Shown: one piece after another, positions 50,703-61,314 of the stretch | How the letters are laid out: each line of letters starts with the position of its first letter | Position numbering within the stretch: the first letter of the stretch is position 1 | Assembly (NCBI GenBank): GCA_963575745.1 | Contig: CAUYUJ010002769.1 | Coordinates: forward strand, 417,501-481,500 | DNA: 64,000 nt | Direction: 5' to 3' | From: Prorocentrum cordatum | Taxonomy: Eukaryota; Sar; Dinophyceae; Prorocentrales; Prorocentraceae | Notes under the pieces: model-generated | What the model saw: only the letters and a program-made list of their open reading frames with translations | Database searches by the model: none | What the model was told of the DNA's origin: nothing | Made by a program: the position numbers and the translations under genes

Positions 50703-50842
50703 ACCAGAACGCTCTCAGAGTGTTCTGGAACGCTACGAGAAGGCCGCGCCCGAGACACCTTCCAGAGCCGCCAGCTCTCAGAGATTTTTTGATCCACCCA
50801 CCCTCGCCCGACTTTATCCTCGTCCTGGCTTCGTCTTGCTCC
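50703..50842 (+). repeat. R8 dispersed repeat, copy 2
   Basis: CAGAACGCTCTCAGAGTGTT, GAACGCTACGAGAAGGCCGC and CGTCCTGGCTTCGTCTTG match the other R8 copies. Confidence 0.8.
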
Positions 50843-51267
50843 ACACCTTTTGCCCCATATGATGCGGGCGGCGGCACTTGCAAGCTCGCTGGGGGCACCA
50901 TCGGCTCCAGCGGAGGGCGTCCGCGGAGGTGCCGCGCTCCAGGCTCTGCGCAGCGGCTGGCACCAGCGTTCGGGGGGGGGGGCGGTGGATCAGAGGCGGA
51001 GAGGTGCAGGAGAAGGAGGAGGAGGGAGGCGAGGAGGCCGAGCGAGGAGTGGGGAAGAGGAGGAGAGACGAGCAGGAGCACGGAGCATGGATAGGGTTGT
51101 TCTGCGAGGAGGGAGCGTGTGAGGAGGAAGGTGAGCAGAAGAGGGACAGTGCAGGAGCAGAATGAGGAGGAACGCGTCGGTGGAAACAGAGGAGGACTAG
51201 AAGCACGATAACGCAGAGGTTTGGTATTAGGGGGGAGCGTAAAGTGTGAGTTCGACTGTGCTGTATT
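50843..51267. other. Unassigned stretch, purine-rich after 50980
   Basis: No recognisable gene; G run at 50976-50985 and GAGGAGG-type sequence to 51180. Confidence 0.5.
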
Positions 51268-51720
51268 ATGTTATTAAAAAATCGGACGGACATCCCAAAT
51301 GGCTCCAACCCGCCCGAGTTGTCAGATGACACTTGCGCCTTGTATGCTGCCCTTGTACCCAAACTCCCCTCATTCAGAGTTGAACCACACGCCGTCTTGC
51401 CGCGTATTTCAGATTGCGTCGCCTCACTGACTATTCCGATTCCGTCTGACTCGTCGCATTGTTGCCGTGCGCACGGGACCGAGGAAAGCATCGAGCTCAG
51501 CGGAGACGACGACGCGGAGAGCAGCGACGACGAGCCAGACGGCAAGGGCGAGGCTGTGATTTGGGATGCGGACAGAGCGTTGCACAGTCTACCCTCCCGA
51601 GTTTCAGCTCCCTCTTGGCTCCGCACGTGCTCCCCCGTCGCTGTCGTTGTCCTCGTCGTCGTTATCGTTGTCGTCGTCGTCGTCACTTTCCTATGTCTCT
51701 CTTCTTCCTCTTTCTCCTAA
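51268..51720 (+). CDS. Candidate ORF of 150 codons, unknown protein
   Basis: ATG at 51268 to TAA at 51718-51720 without interruption. The middle (DCVASLTIPIPSDSSHCCRA, HGTEESIELSGDDDAESSDD, KGEAVIWDADRALHSLPSRV) is non-repetitive, has an acidic Asp/Glu/Ser block and looks protein-like. The C-terminus runs through a GTC repeat as Val/Leu, giving a hydrophobic tail that is probably repeat-derived. No domain recognised. Confidence 0.3.
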   Translation: MLLKNRTDIPNGSNPPELSDDTCALYAALVPKLPSFRVEPHAVLPRISDCVASLTIPIPSDSSHCCRAHGTEESIELSGDDDAESSDDEPDGKGEAVIWDADRALHSLPSRVSAPSWLRTCSPVAVVVLVVVIVVVVVVTFLCLSSSSFS

Positions 51721-52529
51721 CTCCTCCTCCTCCTCCTCCCGCCTTCTCTCTCTTCTTGTCATCGTCCCTCGTCCCCCTCCGTGGCTTCCCGTTCCAGCTC
51801 GAGCCCTGACAGATTTTTGCTCTAGACAGGTGCTCTCCGCATGCGCTGAGGCCTCGAGTCAGGATAATCCCTTGGCCTCATGATCCTCATGCGCGCCGGT
51901 GCTCTCCTCGTTGCCAACTGTCCCATCGCTTCTGCCAGATCTTACCGGTGGTCGTCGACCTGTGACCTGCTGCAAAGATGGCCTCGCCTTTAAGTCCCGA
52001 GCAGTTATCATCCCTTCCTCAGGTGAAGGCGGCGGAAGGCTGGCAGAAGTCGGCTGAAGTAACGCGAGGGCGGCTCCGCCAGCGGACGCCGTCGGAGGGC
52101 CCGCGGACGCAGGTGGAGATAAAAGGTGCCCACCAAAGATATACAATTCGCTTGGGTTCAAGATTTCGAGAAACCTTTGGCGTGCGGCTTTCGAAGTTGG
52201 CGCCGAGGCCCAGGATGTGCAATGTGCAGCAGCGGGATGTGTTGTTGAGGCGCACGGGCTGGGCTGTCGTGGGCTGTCGCCTCGCAATGCAGCGATTCCG
52301 GGGCGGGCGTTTATTCACAACCTCCGCCCGTGTGATCGATCTTCGGGGACCTCGGCAGGCGGTGGTTGCGGATATACTCGGGCCCGGGGTTGGGGCAGGC
52401 ACAACACACACATCCAGATCTACTGCCTGCCGAGGTCTCCGCAGAGCGATGCCCCCAGCGGTGGGCTACGGATCAGAGCCTCCGCCTCGCACCGATCGGC
52501 ACCTGCCGCGCACCGAGAGGGTCGGATCC
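51721..52529. other. Unassigned stretch
   Basis: Short CCT run at 51722-51740, otherwise non-repetitive with no recognisable gene. CACCGATCGGCACCTGCCGC at 52487 resembles CACCCAGCGGCACGCGCCGC at 52785, flanking the R5 copy. Confidence 0.5.
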
Positions 52530-52713
52530 AGAGATCCGATGTCGTGATGTTTTCCATGCGGGGTCCCCGGAAGTCTCGACCCATTCCCCGGGACAAGTTT
52601 TTCATCCTATGAGTCCTTTTCTGACGGTCCCGGGGCCCGGCGAGGGCCCCAGGAGGCCGAAAGCTGCGAAACACCTCCGCCCTGCCTTTTTCTGCTCCAT
52701 GCGCTGGATCTCT
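52530..52713 (-). mobile_element. R5 TIR element, copy 3, opposite orientation
   Basis: AGAGATCCGATGTCGTGATG at 52530 and CGCTGGATCTCT ending at 52713 are the two ends. Interior CCCCGGAAGTCTCGACCCAT and CTGACGGTCCCGGGGCCCGG is the reverse complement of copies 1 and 2. Confidence 0.85.
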
Positions 52714-52907
52714 CGGGGGACCGCTCGGCACGAGCCGCGCAGCGATCCTGCGCTCGCCGCTCGCCTCGCTGGCCAAGAGGCCTCCGCCGCGCACCCAGCG
52801 GCACGCGCCGCGCACCGAGAGAGAGAGGGCGGCACCCTGCCCGAGGGGGGGGGGCGCGCCGCGTGCGCCCGTGGGTCGGGCGCCTCGCCCCTGCGCAGGG
52901 CTCCGGG

Positions 52908-53010
52908 CTGCTGCGGGTGGGCTCGCTCGTGGCGGTGCCGCTGGCGGGGGGGCGGCGCCACGGGCGCGTGGAGCGCATCTGCGGAGGCCGGCGCGCCCCC
53001 CCCCGCGCCC
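52908..53010 (+). CDS. Candidate exon, unknown protein
   Basis: After CGCCCCTGCGCAG the frame reads GSGLLRVGSLVAVPLAGGRR and HGRVERICGG. Leu-x-Val-Gly-x-x-Val then Gly-Arg-Val-x-x-Ile resembles the strand pattern of Tudor/SH3-like or Leu-Asn-Gly-type small barrels. The assignment is only a resemblance. Confidence 0.25.
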
Positions 53011-53297
53011 CCCCCCTCTCTTGGGGCCGTGGTCCTCGCCGCCGCGCTCGTCGTCGCAGGGCGCTGCCACGGGCGGGGCCTGGCCTCGCCTCCTCGGGGG
53101 AGGACATGGAGTGCACGGCGGTCGTCGGGAGTGGGTATTTCTGGACGGCCAGGTCCCAGTCCACGTCTAGCGCCTTCCTGCTTCAGACGTCAGTGTTTTT
53201 GGCTGTGTTGTATTCTTCGCCGGGCGGGCCCGAGCCCAAGCTGCTGTTCCGCCTTGCTACTTCACGGTTCTACCTGCTTCTTCCGACCAGCGTGTGC

Positions 53298-53433
53298 AGG
53301 CCCATACCGCCACTCGTCCCTCCTCCTCGGGCCTCCTGGGAGGCCCTCGTCGTCATTGCTGGATGCGCCCCGAAGCTCCGGTCAGACCGCACCCCAGGAA
53401 AGGTCCGAGGGGGCAGCGGTCCAGCGGCATACC
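53298..53433 (+). mobile_element. R14 element, copy 3
   Basis: GGCCCATACCGCC, GGCCTCCTGGGAGGCCCTCG, TGGATGCGCCCCGAAG and CCCAGGAAAGGTCCGAGGG parallel copy 1. The ends retain only CATACC and GGCATACC. Confidence 0.65.
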
Positions 53434-53611
53434 TCTTGGGCTCCCCCTCGTCGGCGCGTCTCGCCCTCGGCGGAGAGGCCGGCGGGGAGTGAAGATAGGA
53501 CGGCGGTGTGTCCCGCGATGGAGCGTCGGCGGATCGTCGGCGGGAAGGCGGCGGAAGTGAGGGCAGGTCGAGGCGTCGGCAGTTCTGGGGGAAAGCGTTC
53601 TCTTGGAATCG

Positions 53612-53806
53612 GAAAGGAGAACTGACAGAAACCTGTACTTTTGGTGCTCCGCGCGGATTTTCTTAGATCGGCGCCTGGGCCCCCTGGCGGCGCCTCCGGC
53701 GCCGCCCCTGGCGCGCTCCGCGCGCCAGGAAGGGGGGTCTGGCGCAGATCCAAGGAATTCGCGCGGAGCGCCAAAAGTTCATGCTTATGTTTGTTGCTCT
53801 TCTTCT
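53612..53806. mobile_element. R1 TIR element, copy 2, long inverted ends
   Basis: TTTTGGTGCTCCGCGCGGAT and TTTCTTAGATCGGCGCC (53639-53675) are matched in inverse by GGCGCAGATCCAAGGAATTC and GCGCGGAGCGCCAAAA (53741-53776), about 37 bases with few mismatches. Weaker inverted similarity continues out to 53612 and 53806. The GC-rich centre GGCGGCGCCTCCGGCGCCGC is shared with copy 1. Confidence 0.85.
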
Positions 53807-54009
53807 AGACAGGTTGTGTTGGAAGTCACGGTGAAGTCATGACGGGTGTAGAACACATGATACACCTCCGGTAGATGATGATAGGCCTATGGTGCCCACC
53901 TTTGGGTGTCTGCAGTCGGCATCGTGGCCTCTCGTGCGAGTTCAGGCCGGCCCTGTCAATGGCCGCGATTGTTCAAGACAACCTGGCAGCTAAATGTCTA
54001 GAGAGACGT

Positions 54010-54049
54010 CGCAGTGTCGTCGTCGCCGCCGCCGCCGCTGCCGCCGCCG

Positions 54050-54108
<59 letters not shown>
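54010..54108. repeat. GCC/GTC then CCTCGT hexanucleotide repeats
   Basis: GCCGCCGTC units followed by about eight CCTCGT units. Confidence 0.95.
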
Positions 54109-54585
54109 TCTTTTTGGCTTTCTCTCTTGGCTGCTCTCCTCACGCACACTCCTCCCATGTGCGTGAGGAGCCCTCCCGCCGTCCTCCCCCTGCCTCTCCT
54201 CCTCGTTCTCTGCCTTCTTCCCTCCTCCCACCATTTCCTCGTCCTCGTCCTCATCGGCCCCCCTCGCAGCTCGTCCCACTCCCTCCTCCTCTCTCTGGTC
54301 CCCATCCCCGCCGGGGAGGGGGGGGGGGGGAGAGGGGACACCTGCTAGAGGGGTAGCGGCGCCGTGGGCCCCCCCCCCACCCCCTCAGAGTTGCTCGTGG
54401 TCCCAGGGGCTGGGCCTACGTCCACGCCCTCGCGGCGCCGCTTCGCTGGCACACCCCTTCGTGCTGCCTCGCGCATCGGCACTCGGCTCGGTGGAGCCGG
54501 GAGGCGGCCCAGCGGAGGAGAAGGAGGAGGAGGAGGAGGAGGAACGCTCCAGCTTCGTTGCTCTAGGCCACCCAACGCAAAAACG
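54109..54585. other. Unassigned stretch
   Basis: Pyrimidine-rich with a G run at 54314-54330. CACGCACACTCCTCCCATGTGCGTG (54141-54165, with arms CACGCACA and TGTGCGTG) is a small hairpin. A minus-strand frame (VPMREAARRGVPAKRRREGV) could be coding but is unrecognised. Confidence 0.45.
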
Positions 54586-54626
54586 AGGAGGAGGAGGAGG
54601 AGGAGGAGGAGGAGGAGGAGGAGGAG
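54586..54626. repeat. GGA microsatellite
   Basis: Pure GGA. Confidence 0.95.
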
Positions 54627-54659
54627 GAATGTGAGGAGGAGCCAGGCACCCAGCAGCTC

Positions 54660-54790
54660 AGACAAAAAGCGATGCGGCCAGTGTTTCTTCGTTCTCGGCC
54701 TGCGGGGTCCAGCCTCGGGCCCCAGGACCGTCAGCGGGATGAAACGCCCGCCCGCGGGGAAGGGATCGAGAGGTCTGGGGACCCATGTTT
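54660..54790 (+). repeat. R5-like partial copy
   Basis: GTTCTCGGCCTGCGGGGTCC, GGGCCCCAGGACCGTCAGCG and GGGATCGAGAGGTCTGGGGA follow the order of the R5 interior; the ends are missing. Confidence 0.6.
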
Positions 54791-54846
54791 CCAACAAACC
54801 GAGCCGACGGACGTCCCGGGAGGGGCAGCGCAACAGGAGGAGGGGA

Positions 54847-54847
<1 letters not shown>

Positions 54848-54909
<62 letters not shown>

Positions 54910-55420
54910 CTGATGCTGATGCTGATGCTGATGCTGATGCTGATGCTGATGCTGATGCTGATGCTGATGCTGATGATGATGCTGATGCTGATGCTGATGA
55001 TGATGACGATGGTGCTGATGCTAATGCTCATGCTGATGATGAGGATGAGGATGAGGATGAGGATGAGGATGAGGATGATGATGATGATGATTATGATTAT
55101 GATGATGATGCTGATGTTGATGAGGATGAGGATGAGGATGAGGATGAGGATGAGGATGGGGATGGTGAGGATGAGGATGAGGATGAGGATGAGGATGAGG
55201 ATAAGGATGAGGATGAGGATGAGGATGAGGATGAGGATGAGGATGAGGATGGTGATGATGCTGATGCTGATGCTGATGCTGATGCTAATGCTAATGCTAA
55301 TGCTGATGCTGATGATGAGGATGATGATGATGCTGCTGATGATGATGATGAGGAGGATGATGATGATGATGATGATGGCGAAGAGGAGGAGGAGGAGGAG
55401 GAGGAGGAGGAGGAGGAAGA
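54848..55420. repeat. GAT array with successive GATGCT, GATGAG and GGA domains
   Basis: Pure GAT (54848-54908), GATGCT hexamers (to 54972), mixed, GATGAG hexamers (55038-55075, 55120-55250), GATGCT/GCTAAT (55255-55310), GAT/GAG mix, then GGA (55384-55420). Confidence 0.95.
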
Positions 55421-56029
55421 CCCTCCTTTAAGGGAGGGATCTGGGTCCACCTGGAAACACCTGGATAGGCAGCAGCCTCCTAAAACCCCTGGAACTCCTC
55501 GTGCTGTCCTGGATCGGCCGCACCCTCTTGAACCAGGTGTCGTCAGGAAACGAGCCGCTGGGCGAGCGAGGAAGCGAGCGAGCACGAAGGTTTGGCAGCT
55601 CCGATTGGAGGAGGACGAGGACAGGAGGAGGAGGAGGAGGAGGAGGAGGAGGAGGAGGGATAAGCCGGAGACGGAGATAGGCGCAGGAAGGACGACGGAG
55701 GAGGGAGGAGGTGGACTAGTGTCAACCCAAGACTCCATCAACGATGTTGCAATCAACCATCCCTCCAAGCTATCTCTTCGCATGACCCATACAATATCCT
55801 TTCTCACTGAAGGAGGTGTCAGGTTGGAGAACAAACGTTTGAACATCTTGTACTGTGCCTGACCACCATTCCTGGAACTTCAACGCTGCGGATCACCGTT
55901 ACCGTTGTGGCTTGACGATCCTGAATCGTGCCTGAATATAATGTGTGGGACGTGAGCTCCACGAATTATCGTAACCTTTGCGCTCTCACAATCCAACATC
56001 GCGCCACATCGCCATTACTGGTACGTGAA
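55421..56029. other. Unassigned stretch
   Basis: GGA run at 55626-55657; otherwise lower-GC unique sequence with no recognisable gene. Confidence 0.5.
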
Positions 56030-56345
56030 CAGTTTAAACGGGACGCCTTCCATTGCTGACGCTGTTGCACTTTTGTTTTATGAATGTGCGCGGCGCTAAG
56101 GCGAGAACCACATTTTGAAAACGGCCCGCCCTCCATTCGCGAAGCTCCTGCAATTTTTTGAGGCGGATGTGCGCGTCGCCATGGCGAGAGCCACATTTTG
56201 AAAACCACCCGCCCTCAATCCGTGAAGCCCTTGCACATGTTTAAGACGGATGTGCGCGGCGTTAGAGCGAACACAGCCTTTTTTATAATATATAAAAACA
56301 CCCGCCCTCCATTTGCGAAACTTCTGCCAACCTCTAAGCTTCAGA
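56030..56345. repeat. ~83-bp minisatellite, four units
   Basis: ATGTGCGCGGCGY-type anchors at 56084, 56168 and 56250, plus a leading partial unit. Each has GCGAGAACCACATTTTGAAA, CCCGCCCTCCATTCGCGAAG and a TTTTTTGAGGCGG-like segment. The last unit has an AT-rich insertion, TTTTTTATAATATATAAAAA (about 56279). Confidence 0.85.
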
Positions 56346-56580
56346 ATCGTAAGCGGTGAGGAAGCCTCAGGCGAAACGCCCTGCCCGCCCTTCTGACTGG
56401 CCTCGAGGTGCGAAAGGGAAAAGTTATTCATGAGGAGAGGGAATGGACGAGGCGGAAAAGGAGGAGAAGGGGGGGTGAGGAAGGAGGAGTGGGGAGGGAG
56501 GAGGTAGAAAGAAGGAGGAAGGAGAAAGGACGGAGGGGAGGAGGGAGGAGGCGGAGGCACCCTCCCCCCCCCCTTCTCGA

Positions 56581-56706
56581 GGGGAGCAGGGCGCCCCGGC
56601 GGGCGGTGTCACCGTGCGCCTCCTGGCGAGCGGCTCGTCGCAGGCCACCATGCGGGAGGGCTTGTCCGCAGCCGGGCTGCGCCAGCTCAACGAGGAGCGG
56701 GCAGCG
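56581..56706 (+). CDS. Candidate exon behind a pyrimidine tract, unknown protein
   Basis: CACCCTCCCCCCCCCCCTTC, TCGAG (AG then G) precedes a frame reading GEQGAPAGGVTVRLLASGSS and QATMREGLSAAGLRQLNEER. The second part is a convincing helix. The donor is unclear; a GGA array follows at once. It lies just upstream of the retroelement remnant but there is no evidence that they belong together. Confidence 0.35.
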
Positions 56707-56714
56707 GAGGGGGG

Positions 56715-56925
56715 GAAAGAGAAAGGAGGGAGGAGGAGGAGGAGGAGGAGGAGGAGGAGGAGGAGGAGGAGGAGAAGGAGAAAGAGGAGGACGTGGAGAA
56801 AGAGGAGTTGGAGAAGGAGGAGGAGGGTGGGGAGGAGGAGGAGGATGGGGGAGGAGGGAGGGAGGGAGGGGGGGAGGGGGGGAGGGAAGGAGGGAAGGAG
56901 GGAGGGAAAGTGCTTAGGCAACGCA
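56715..56925. repeat. GGA / GGGA arrays
   Basis: GGA to 56790, purine-rich mixture, then GGGA/GGAGG to 56910. Confidence 0.95.
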
Positions 56926-57004
56926 GCGCCATGGTTAGACCGTCGGGAGGACAAGGTGATAGTGCACACGGGGGCAGAGGGAGCGGCGGCAGTGCAGCGG
57001 GCGC

Positions 57005-58100
57005 AGACCCTCACTCGGCGACCCCCAGAACTGCGAGGGAGCCAGACTTTTCGCCGAGGCTTACCTCACTCTACTGCGAACCTTCGCACCATGATGCGTC
57101 ATTCACCACCTGCGAGCCAATCTGCACAGCAAATGGGTGCAGGAGCTCGACACGGTGGTGTTCTCGGCCCTAGGACACATACTTCGCGTGAGCCAGTTGG
57201 ACGAGCTCCAGAGGCTGCAAGCCACAATGCGCCTCACCGACGGAGGGTGCGCCATCCCGTCCGCCGCCCAGACAGCGCCAACAGCCTACGCCGCGAGCTG
57301 GGCGCTCTGCCTCCACGACGTGGCCAAGTGCCTGGACGTGAGCACGCTGGAGGAGTTCCAGACGCGGTGCCCGCGAACAGTACAAGCGCTCTTCAGGGGC
57401 GACTGACGGACAGCCCATTTGACTAGGCCCATAGTTTCCAGGAGCTCCACGCTAAGCTCCACGGCGCGTGGAGCAATGTGGCCTCCATGAGAAAGAGAGA
57501 ACGGTTGCTGCGGGAGCTCCCGGGCGCTCCAGGGGTGCGGCGGCGTGGGCGCAGGGGCGTTTCTCCAGCCGCGGCAACCATGAGACCCTGTGCAGCCAGC
57601 CAGACGACCAGCTCGAGGTGAGCCTCATGTGCCAGCTTCGTGCGCCGGTCTGCCCCGCTGGCTCACGCTGCCGACGCTGACGACGCGACGGCACGCAGTG
57701 TGGAGAGGCCCTCGACCCACACGGGGCCCATGCCAACTCATGCGTGGTGGGCCAATCCCGCGCTGCTCGGCACGACCGCCTCCGTGACCAACACGCAGCT
57801 ATGCATAAGGACATCACGGGCCAAGCTGCGCCAGCGGAGCAACGGGATCCAGCGCGGGACCGCCGTAATCCCCAGATTGGGGTCTTTGGGGAGGCAAAGT
57901 TGGACATCCAGACGCACGACCCCAGCAGTGGCCGACCTGCGCACACTCCACCTACGCCCCACGTAGGTACGCCCGAGCGGAACGGGATGGGCACGTTTCG
58001 GCCCAGATGGTCGAGGACAAACGCGACCGCTAACCCCCCCTGGGAGAGCCTAGACCTAGTCCGATCGAGACCCGGGGGCGGCCGTCCGACAAAGCTGTAA
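57005..58100 (+). pseudogene. Non-LTR retroelement reverse-transcriptase protein, C-terminal remnant
   Basis: Two frames together look like the region C-terminal to the polymerase domain of LINE-type proteins abundant in dinoflagellates. First (57005-57406): RLFAEAYLTLLRTFAP, an in-frame TGA at 57092-57094, then ANLHSKWVQELDTVVFSALG, MRLTDGGCAIPSAAQTAPTA and YAASWALCLHDVAKCLDVST. A Leu-x-x-GlyGly-x-Gly-Leu/Ile-x-Ser-Ala motif followed by Ala-Tyr-x-x-Ser-Trp is characteristic. Second, in another frame (from 57699): CGEALDPHGAHANSC, VVGQSRAARHDRLRDQHAAM. Cys-x-n-Asp-x-x-Gly-x-His-x3-Cys followed by Arg-His-Asp-x-Leu-Arg is the zinc-binding knuckle of these proteins. Order and spacing are as expected. 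Stops and a frame change show it is dead. The polymerase domain itself is not in the window. Confidence 0.55.
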
Positions 58101-58254
58101 GCTTCGTTCGGTGCTTCGGCGCTTCTCGTGATGTCCTCGACCGTTCTGAGCTCCTGAACCGGATCTAGCGGACATTTCGCGCACCGTTCAACAAGGGAGT
58201 GCGGAGATGATCTTGAGCGCCCTGGGGCGGTAAGGGCCAGCTGGCTGCTTCCGC

Positions 58255-58600
58255 GGCTCTCACCGCCAGTAGCCCCAGCATGACAACCGCCAGAAGCACC
58301 ACCACCACCAGCACAACGACACCTTTCCAACCGCCGCGACTCCCACCACGGCCACCAGCACCACCACAACGACCACCACTTTCAGCCCTACCGACCCCTG
58401 ACGCCGACCACGATAACCACCACCATTATTAGCGCCTGGCGGATAGTAGTTCGACGACGATAGTATTGCAACAACCGCCGCATCTACCACAGCGCCGGCC
58501 GCAACCACCACCACCCCGACTACTACGACTACCACTGGCGCGCCGATTTTCACTGCCACCAGGACGACCACCCCGACCGCCCCCCGCCCGACGCCCTCTC
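58255..58600. repeat. ACC/CCG-rich degenerate trinucleotide field
   Basis: CACCACCACCAGCAC, CCACCACGGCCACCAGC and similar phrases without strict period; Thr/Pro/His frames are artefacts. Confidence 0.7.
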
Positions 58601-58847
58601 TTCCTCCTCCTCTCCTCCGGCACTGCCAGGCCGCCTCTGCTTGAATTTCTCATTGCGCTATTTAGTTCAGTACTCGAACTTGCAATTGCACGGCGGAAAG
58701 CCACACGACCAGTTCTCCAAGAGGCTGTGTCTGGTAGGTGGCGCTTTTCGTAGCCAGGGACCCGGGACCATAATCCCAAGGTTTGGGCGTCCCCCTTGGT
58801 GGCTGGGTTGGGAACCCTTTCGAGTGCCCCCAGACTTTTTTCAGGGG

Positions 58848-58962
58848 GGGAGGGAGGGAGGGAGGGAGGGAGGGAGGGAGGGAGGGAGGAAGGGAGGGAG
58901 GGAGGGAGGGATGATGAGAAGGAGGAGGAGGAGGAGGAGGAGGAGGAGGAGGAGGAAGGAGA
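58848..58962. repeat. GGGA then GGA microsatellites
   Basis: GGGA to 58910, GGA from 58919. Confidence 0.95.
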
Positions 58963-60133
58963 AGGCACGCCGGACGTGAATATCGGTTTTGATTCTGGCC
59001 TTTTGGCCGCACTCGCACCCTGGCGTGGACGAGCAAACGCCCCGCTGTGGCCTACGGCAGCCGCCCCAGAGGCGAAATCGAACGCAAGATCTCGCTTGTC
59101 TGGGAAGAGTATTTTTTGCCAGAGGGACTGTCTGGTGCGGGGCCACAGGGTCCCCCCCCAGCACTTGCCTGTGCGGTTGGATATGGCCTCCCTGCAGCTC
59201 TCTCAACGTCGTGCATCAAATTCGTTTATGCTTGAGGTCACTCTTCTGCGTGCGTTGCAGCTGGAGCTCCGAGCCAGCGCCAGCGGGTATCTTGGAAGCG
59301 CGCGGGAGAGCGTCCCAGGACAGGCTGCGCGCGAGAGCGCCACTTTCGAGCGAAGTGGCGGAGGACAGCGCTGGGAGAGCCCCTTCATCACATGCGATGT
59401 ATGTATCTGTTCGCCCCCGCCCCCTGAGCTCCTGCCCCGAAACATCAGGTCGCCCAGAAAAAACAACTCGGGCACGTACCCTCCGGGAGCCGCATTGGGG
59501 CGCAACCCTTGTCGAGGACGAGCGCCCCCCCACCCACCGCATAGCCCCGAGCTGGGCCCCCCATTTGGTGCAAAGCTCCCCCGACGTCGGAGGGTGGGGT
59601 CGCCATGCCCTTCGTTGTGCCACCGCTCCTCCGCCGCCCCGAGCCTCGGCCTGCCGGGTGCCCAGCCCGGGCGGCGCCGGCGAAGGGCGCGCGCCGCGGC
59701 CTCGGCGTTCGAGGTCGGCGGGCGGTCTGCTGCTGGGGCCTCCCGCGAGTCGGGGGCGAAGGGAAGACGTGCACGTACAGGTATCCACGTTGCTTTCGAA
59801 CTGGGCACGCAGAGGCAACGATATCGGGGGGATAGGCAGAAGGGGGGACGCATCGACCCCGAATCGCCCCACCCCGATTTGGGATCTCATAGCACCACCC
59901 CGCCCAGGTCGGTGCGGTCTGCAATCGGGGGCCTACCGCTGATCCATCGGCGATGTATCGCCGATTCCAGGTCGGTGCACCCCCCCATGCCAGGCGCCCT
60001 TATCGTTGCCCATCAGGGTTTGCATTGCGCGAACGTTCGTATCACAAGACTGGTCTCGCGGCTTGGGGGCCGTATTCATGTGTATGGTTGGGTGCGTGCG
60101 TTTTGTGGGCTCCCTGGCGAGAGGGAGCTACAT
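58963..60133. other. Unassigned stretch
   Basis: About 1.2 kb with no convincing domain. The segment 59600-59860 is CpG-dense and open on both strands. ATCGGCGATGTATCGCCGAT at 59946-59965 is a small palindrome built of the same words as R11. Confidence 0.45.
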
Positions 60134-60166
60134 CTCTCTCCCTCTCGCTCTCTCTCTCTCTCTCTG
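60134..60166. repeat. CT dinucleotide repeat
   Basis: TCTCTCTC with CCCTCGC interruption. Confidence 0.9.
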
Positions 60167-60789
60167 CCGCGCGCTTTCTTGGCGGCGGCAGCGGTGGCGG
60201 CGAGCAGGACGCAGCCTCGTGCTGGGTCAGGTCAGAAGCCGTGCCACGACGGCACGACGGCAGCAGTGCAAACAGCCAAAGCCAAAGTGAAGCACAAGAC
60301 TGTCGAACAGCGGCGCCCCACGGGCTGAAGCAGCCATTGTCTCTGTCCAGGGCGGAGGACAACGGATCTTCGCCCCCCCCCCGCGAACCCTTAGGGCATG
60401 CATTCGAGCCCAGTGCCAGAACATCTGCACTTGTCCCATCTTTTTCCACACTGATGGCTTCATCCGACCGACGTGGCTTCGGCTTCGTTCTTGCTCTCCG
60501 AAGGCCCCTGACAGCGGAGGGGAGCGGCAGCTGCGGGCTGGGCGCCGGGTGGTGCCGCCTGCTGCGCTTTCAGCAGCCTGCCCGTGCCAAGCGGGCCCCG
60601 CAGGGCGTTGGCGTCGTCCCCGCGGTGGCGAGGCGGGCAAGGGAAGGAGGGAGGGCTCCGCTCGCCATCCGAGGCCCCCGGGTAGTGCCCAGAGGGGCCA
60701 CCACCAGAGGGGGTCACCACCCCCTCCTGGAAGCCGGGGGTCAAGGAGGAGGAGGCAGGATCGCCGGACGGGGCTAGGACTTGGATAAA
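60167..60789. other. Unassigned stretch
   Basis: A plus-strand ATG frame at 60453 (MASSDRRGFGFVLALRRPLT, LLRFQQPARAKRAPQGVGVV) runs about 108 codons without recognisable content. Confidence 0.4.
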
Positions 60790-60940
60790 TCCGTTCCAGA
60801 GCAGTCCGGAACGCTCTCAGAGCGTTCTGGAGCGCTCTGAGAAGGCCGCGGCGCCCGAGAAATCCTCCAAAACCGCCGGATCTCAGAGTTTCTCGCTTTT
60901 TTCTTCACCCGATGTTATCCTCGTCCTGGCTTCGTCTTGG
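60790..60940 (+). repeat. R8 dispersed repeat, copy 3
   Basis: GTTCCAGAGCAGTCCGGAAC, GCTCTCAGAGCGTTCTGGAG, GGCGCCCGAGAAATCCTCC and CGTCCTGGCTTCGTCTTG, as in the other copies. Confidence 0.8.
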
Positions 60941-61133
60941 ATCAAGGGTCGCTGAGGTGTTTGGAGGTTTGGGGGCGCCTCTGGGAGTCCTTCAGGGAGC
61001 ACTGGGTGTCCAGGGCTTTTGTTTTCTGGAGGAGGCAGCGGCCCCCTGTGTGGTGACATCCCGTGGCACTGCCCAGGAGCATCTCGGGCCAGGGACGCCA
61101 CTGGCAACACCCCACACCACGATCTTCGATCGT

Positions 61134-61296
61134 CTTCCTCCTCCTCCTCCTCCTCCTCCTCCTCCTCCTCCTCCTCCTCCTCCGCTCTCTGCTCCTCCTC
61201 CTCCTCCTCCTCCTCCTCCTCCTCCTCCTCCTCCTCCTTCTCCTCCTCCTCCCCCTCCTCCTCCTCCTCCTCCTCCTCCTCCTCCTCCTCCTCCCA
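61134..61296. repeat. CCT microsatellite serving as a likely polypyrimidine tract
   Basis: CCT units followed by CCCACTGCTCTTTCGCCTC and TAG, immediately before the PHD-like exon. Confidence 0.95.
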
Positions 61297-61314
61297 CTGC
61301 TCTTTCGCCTCTAG

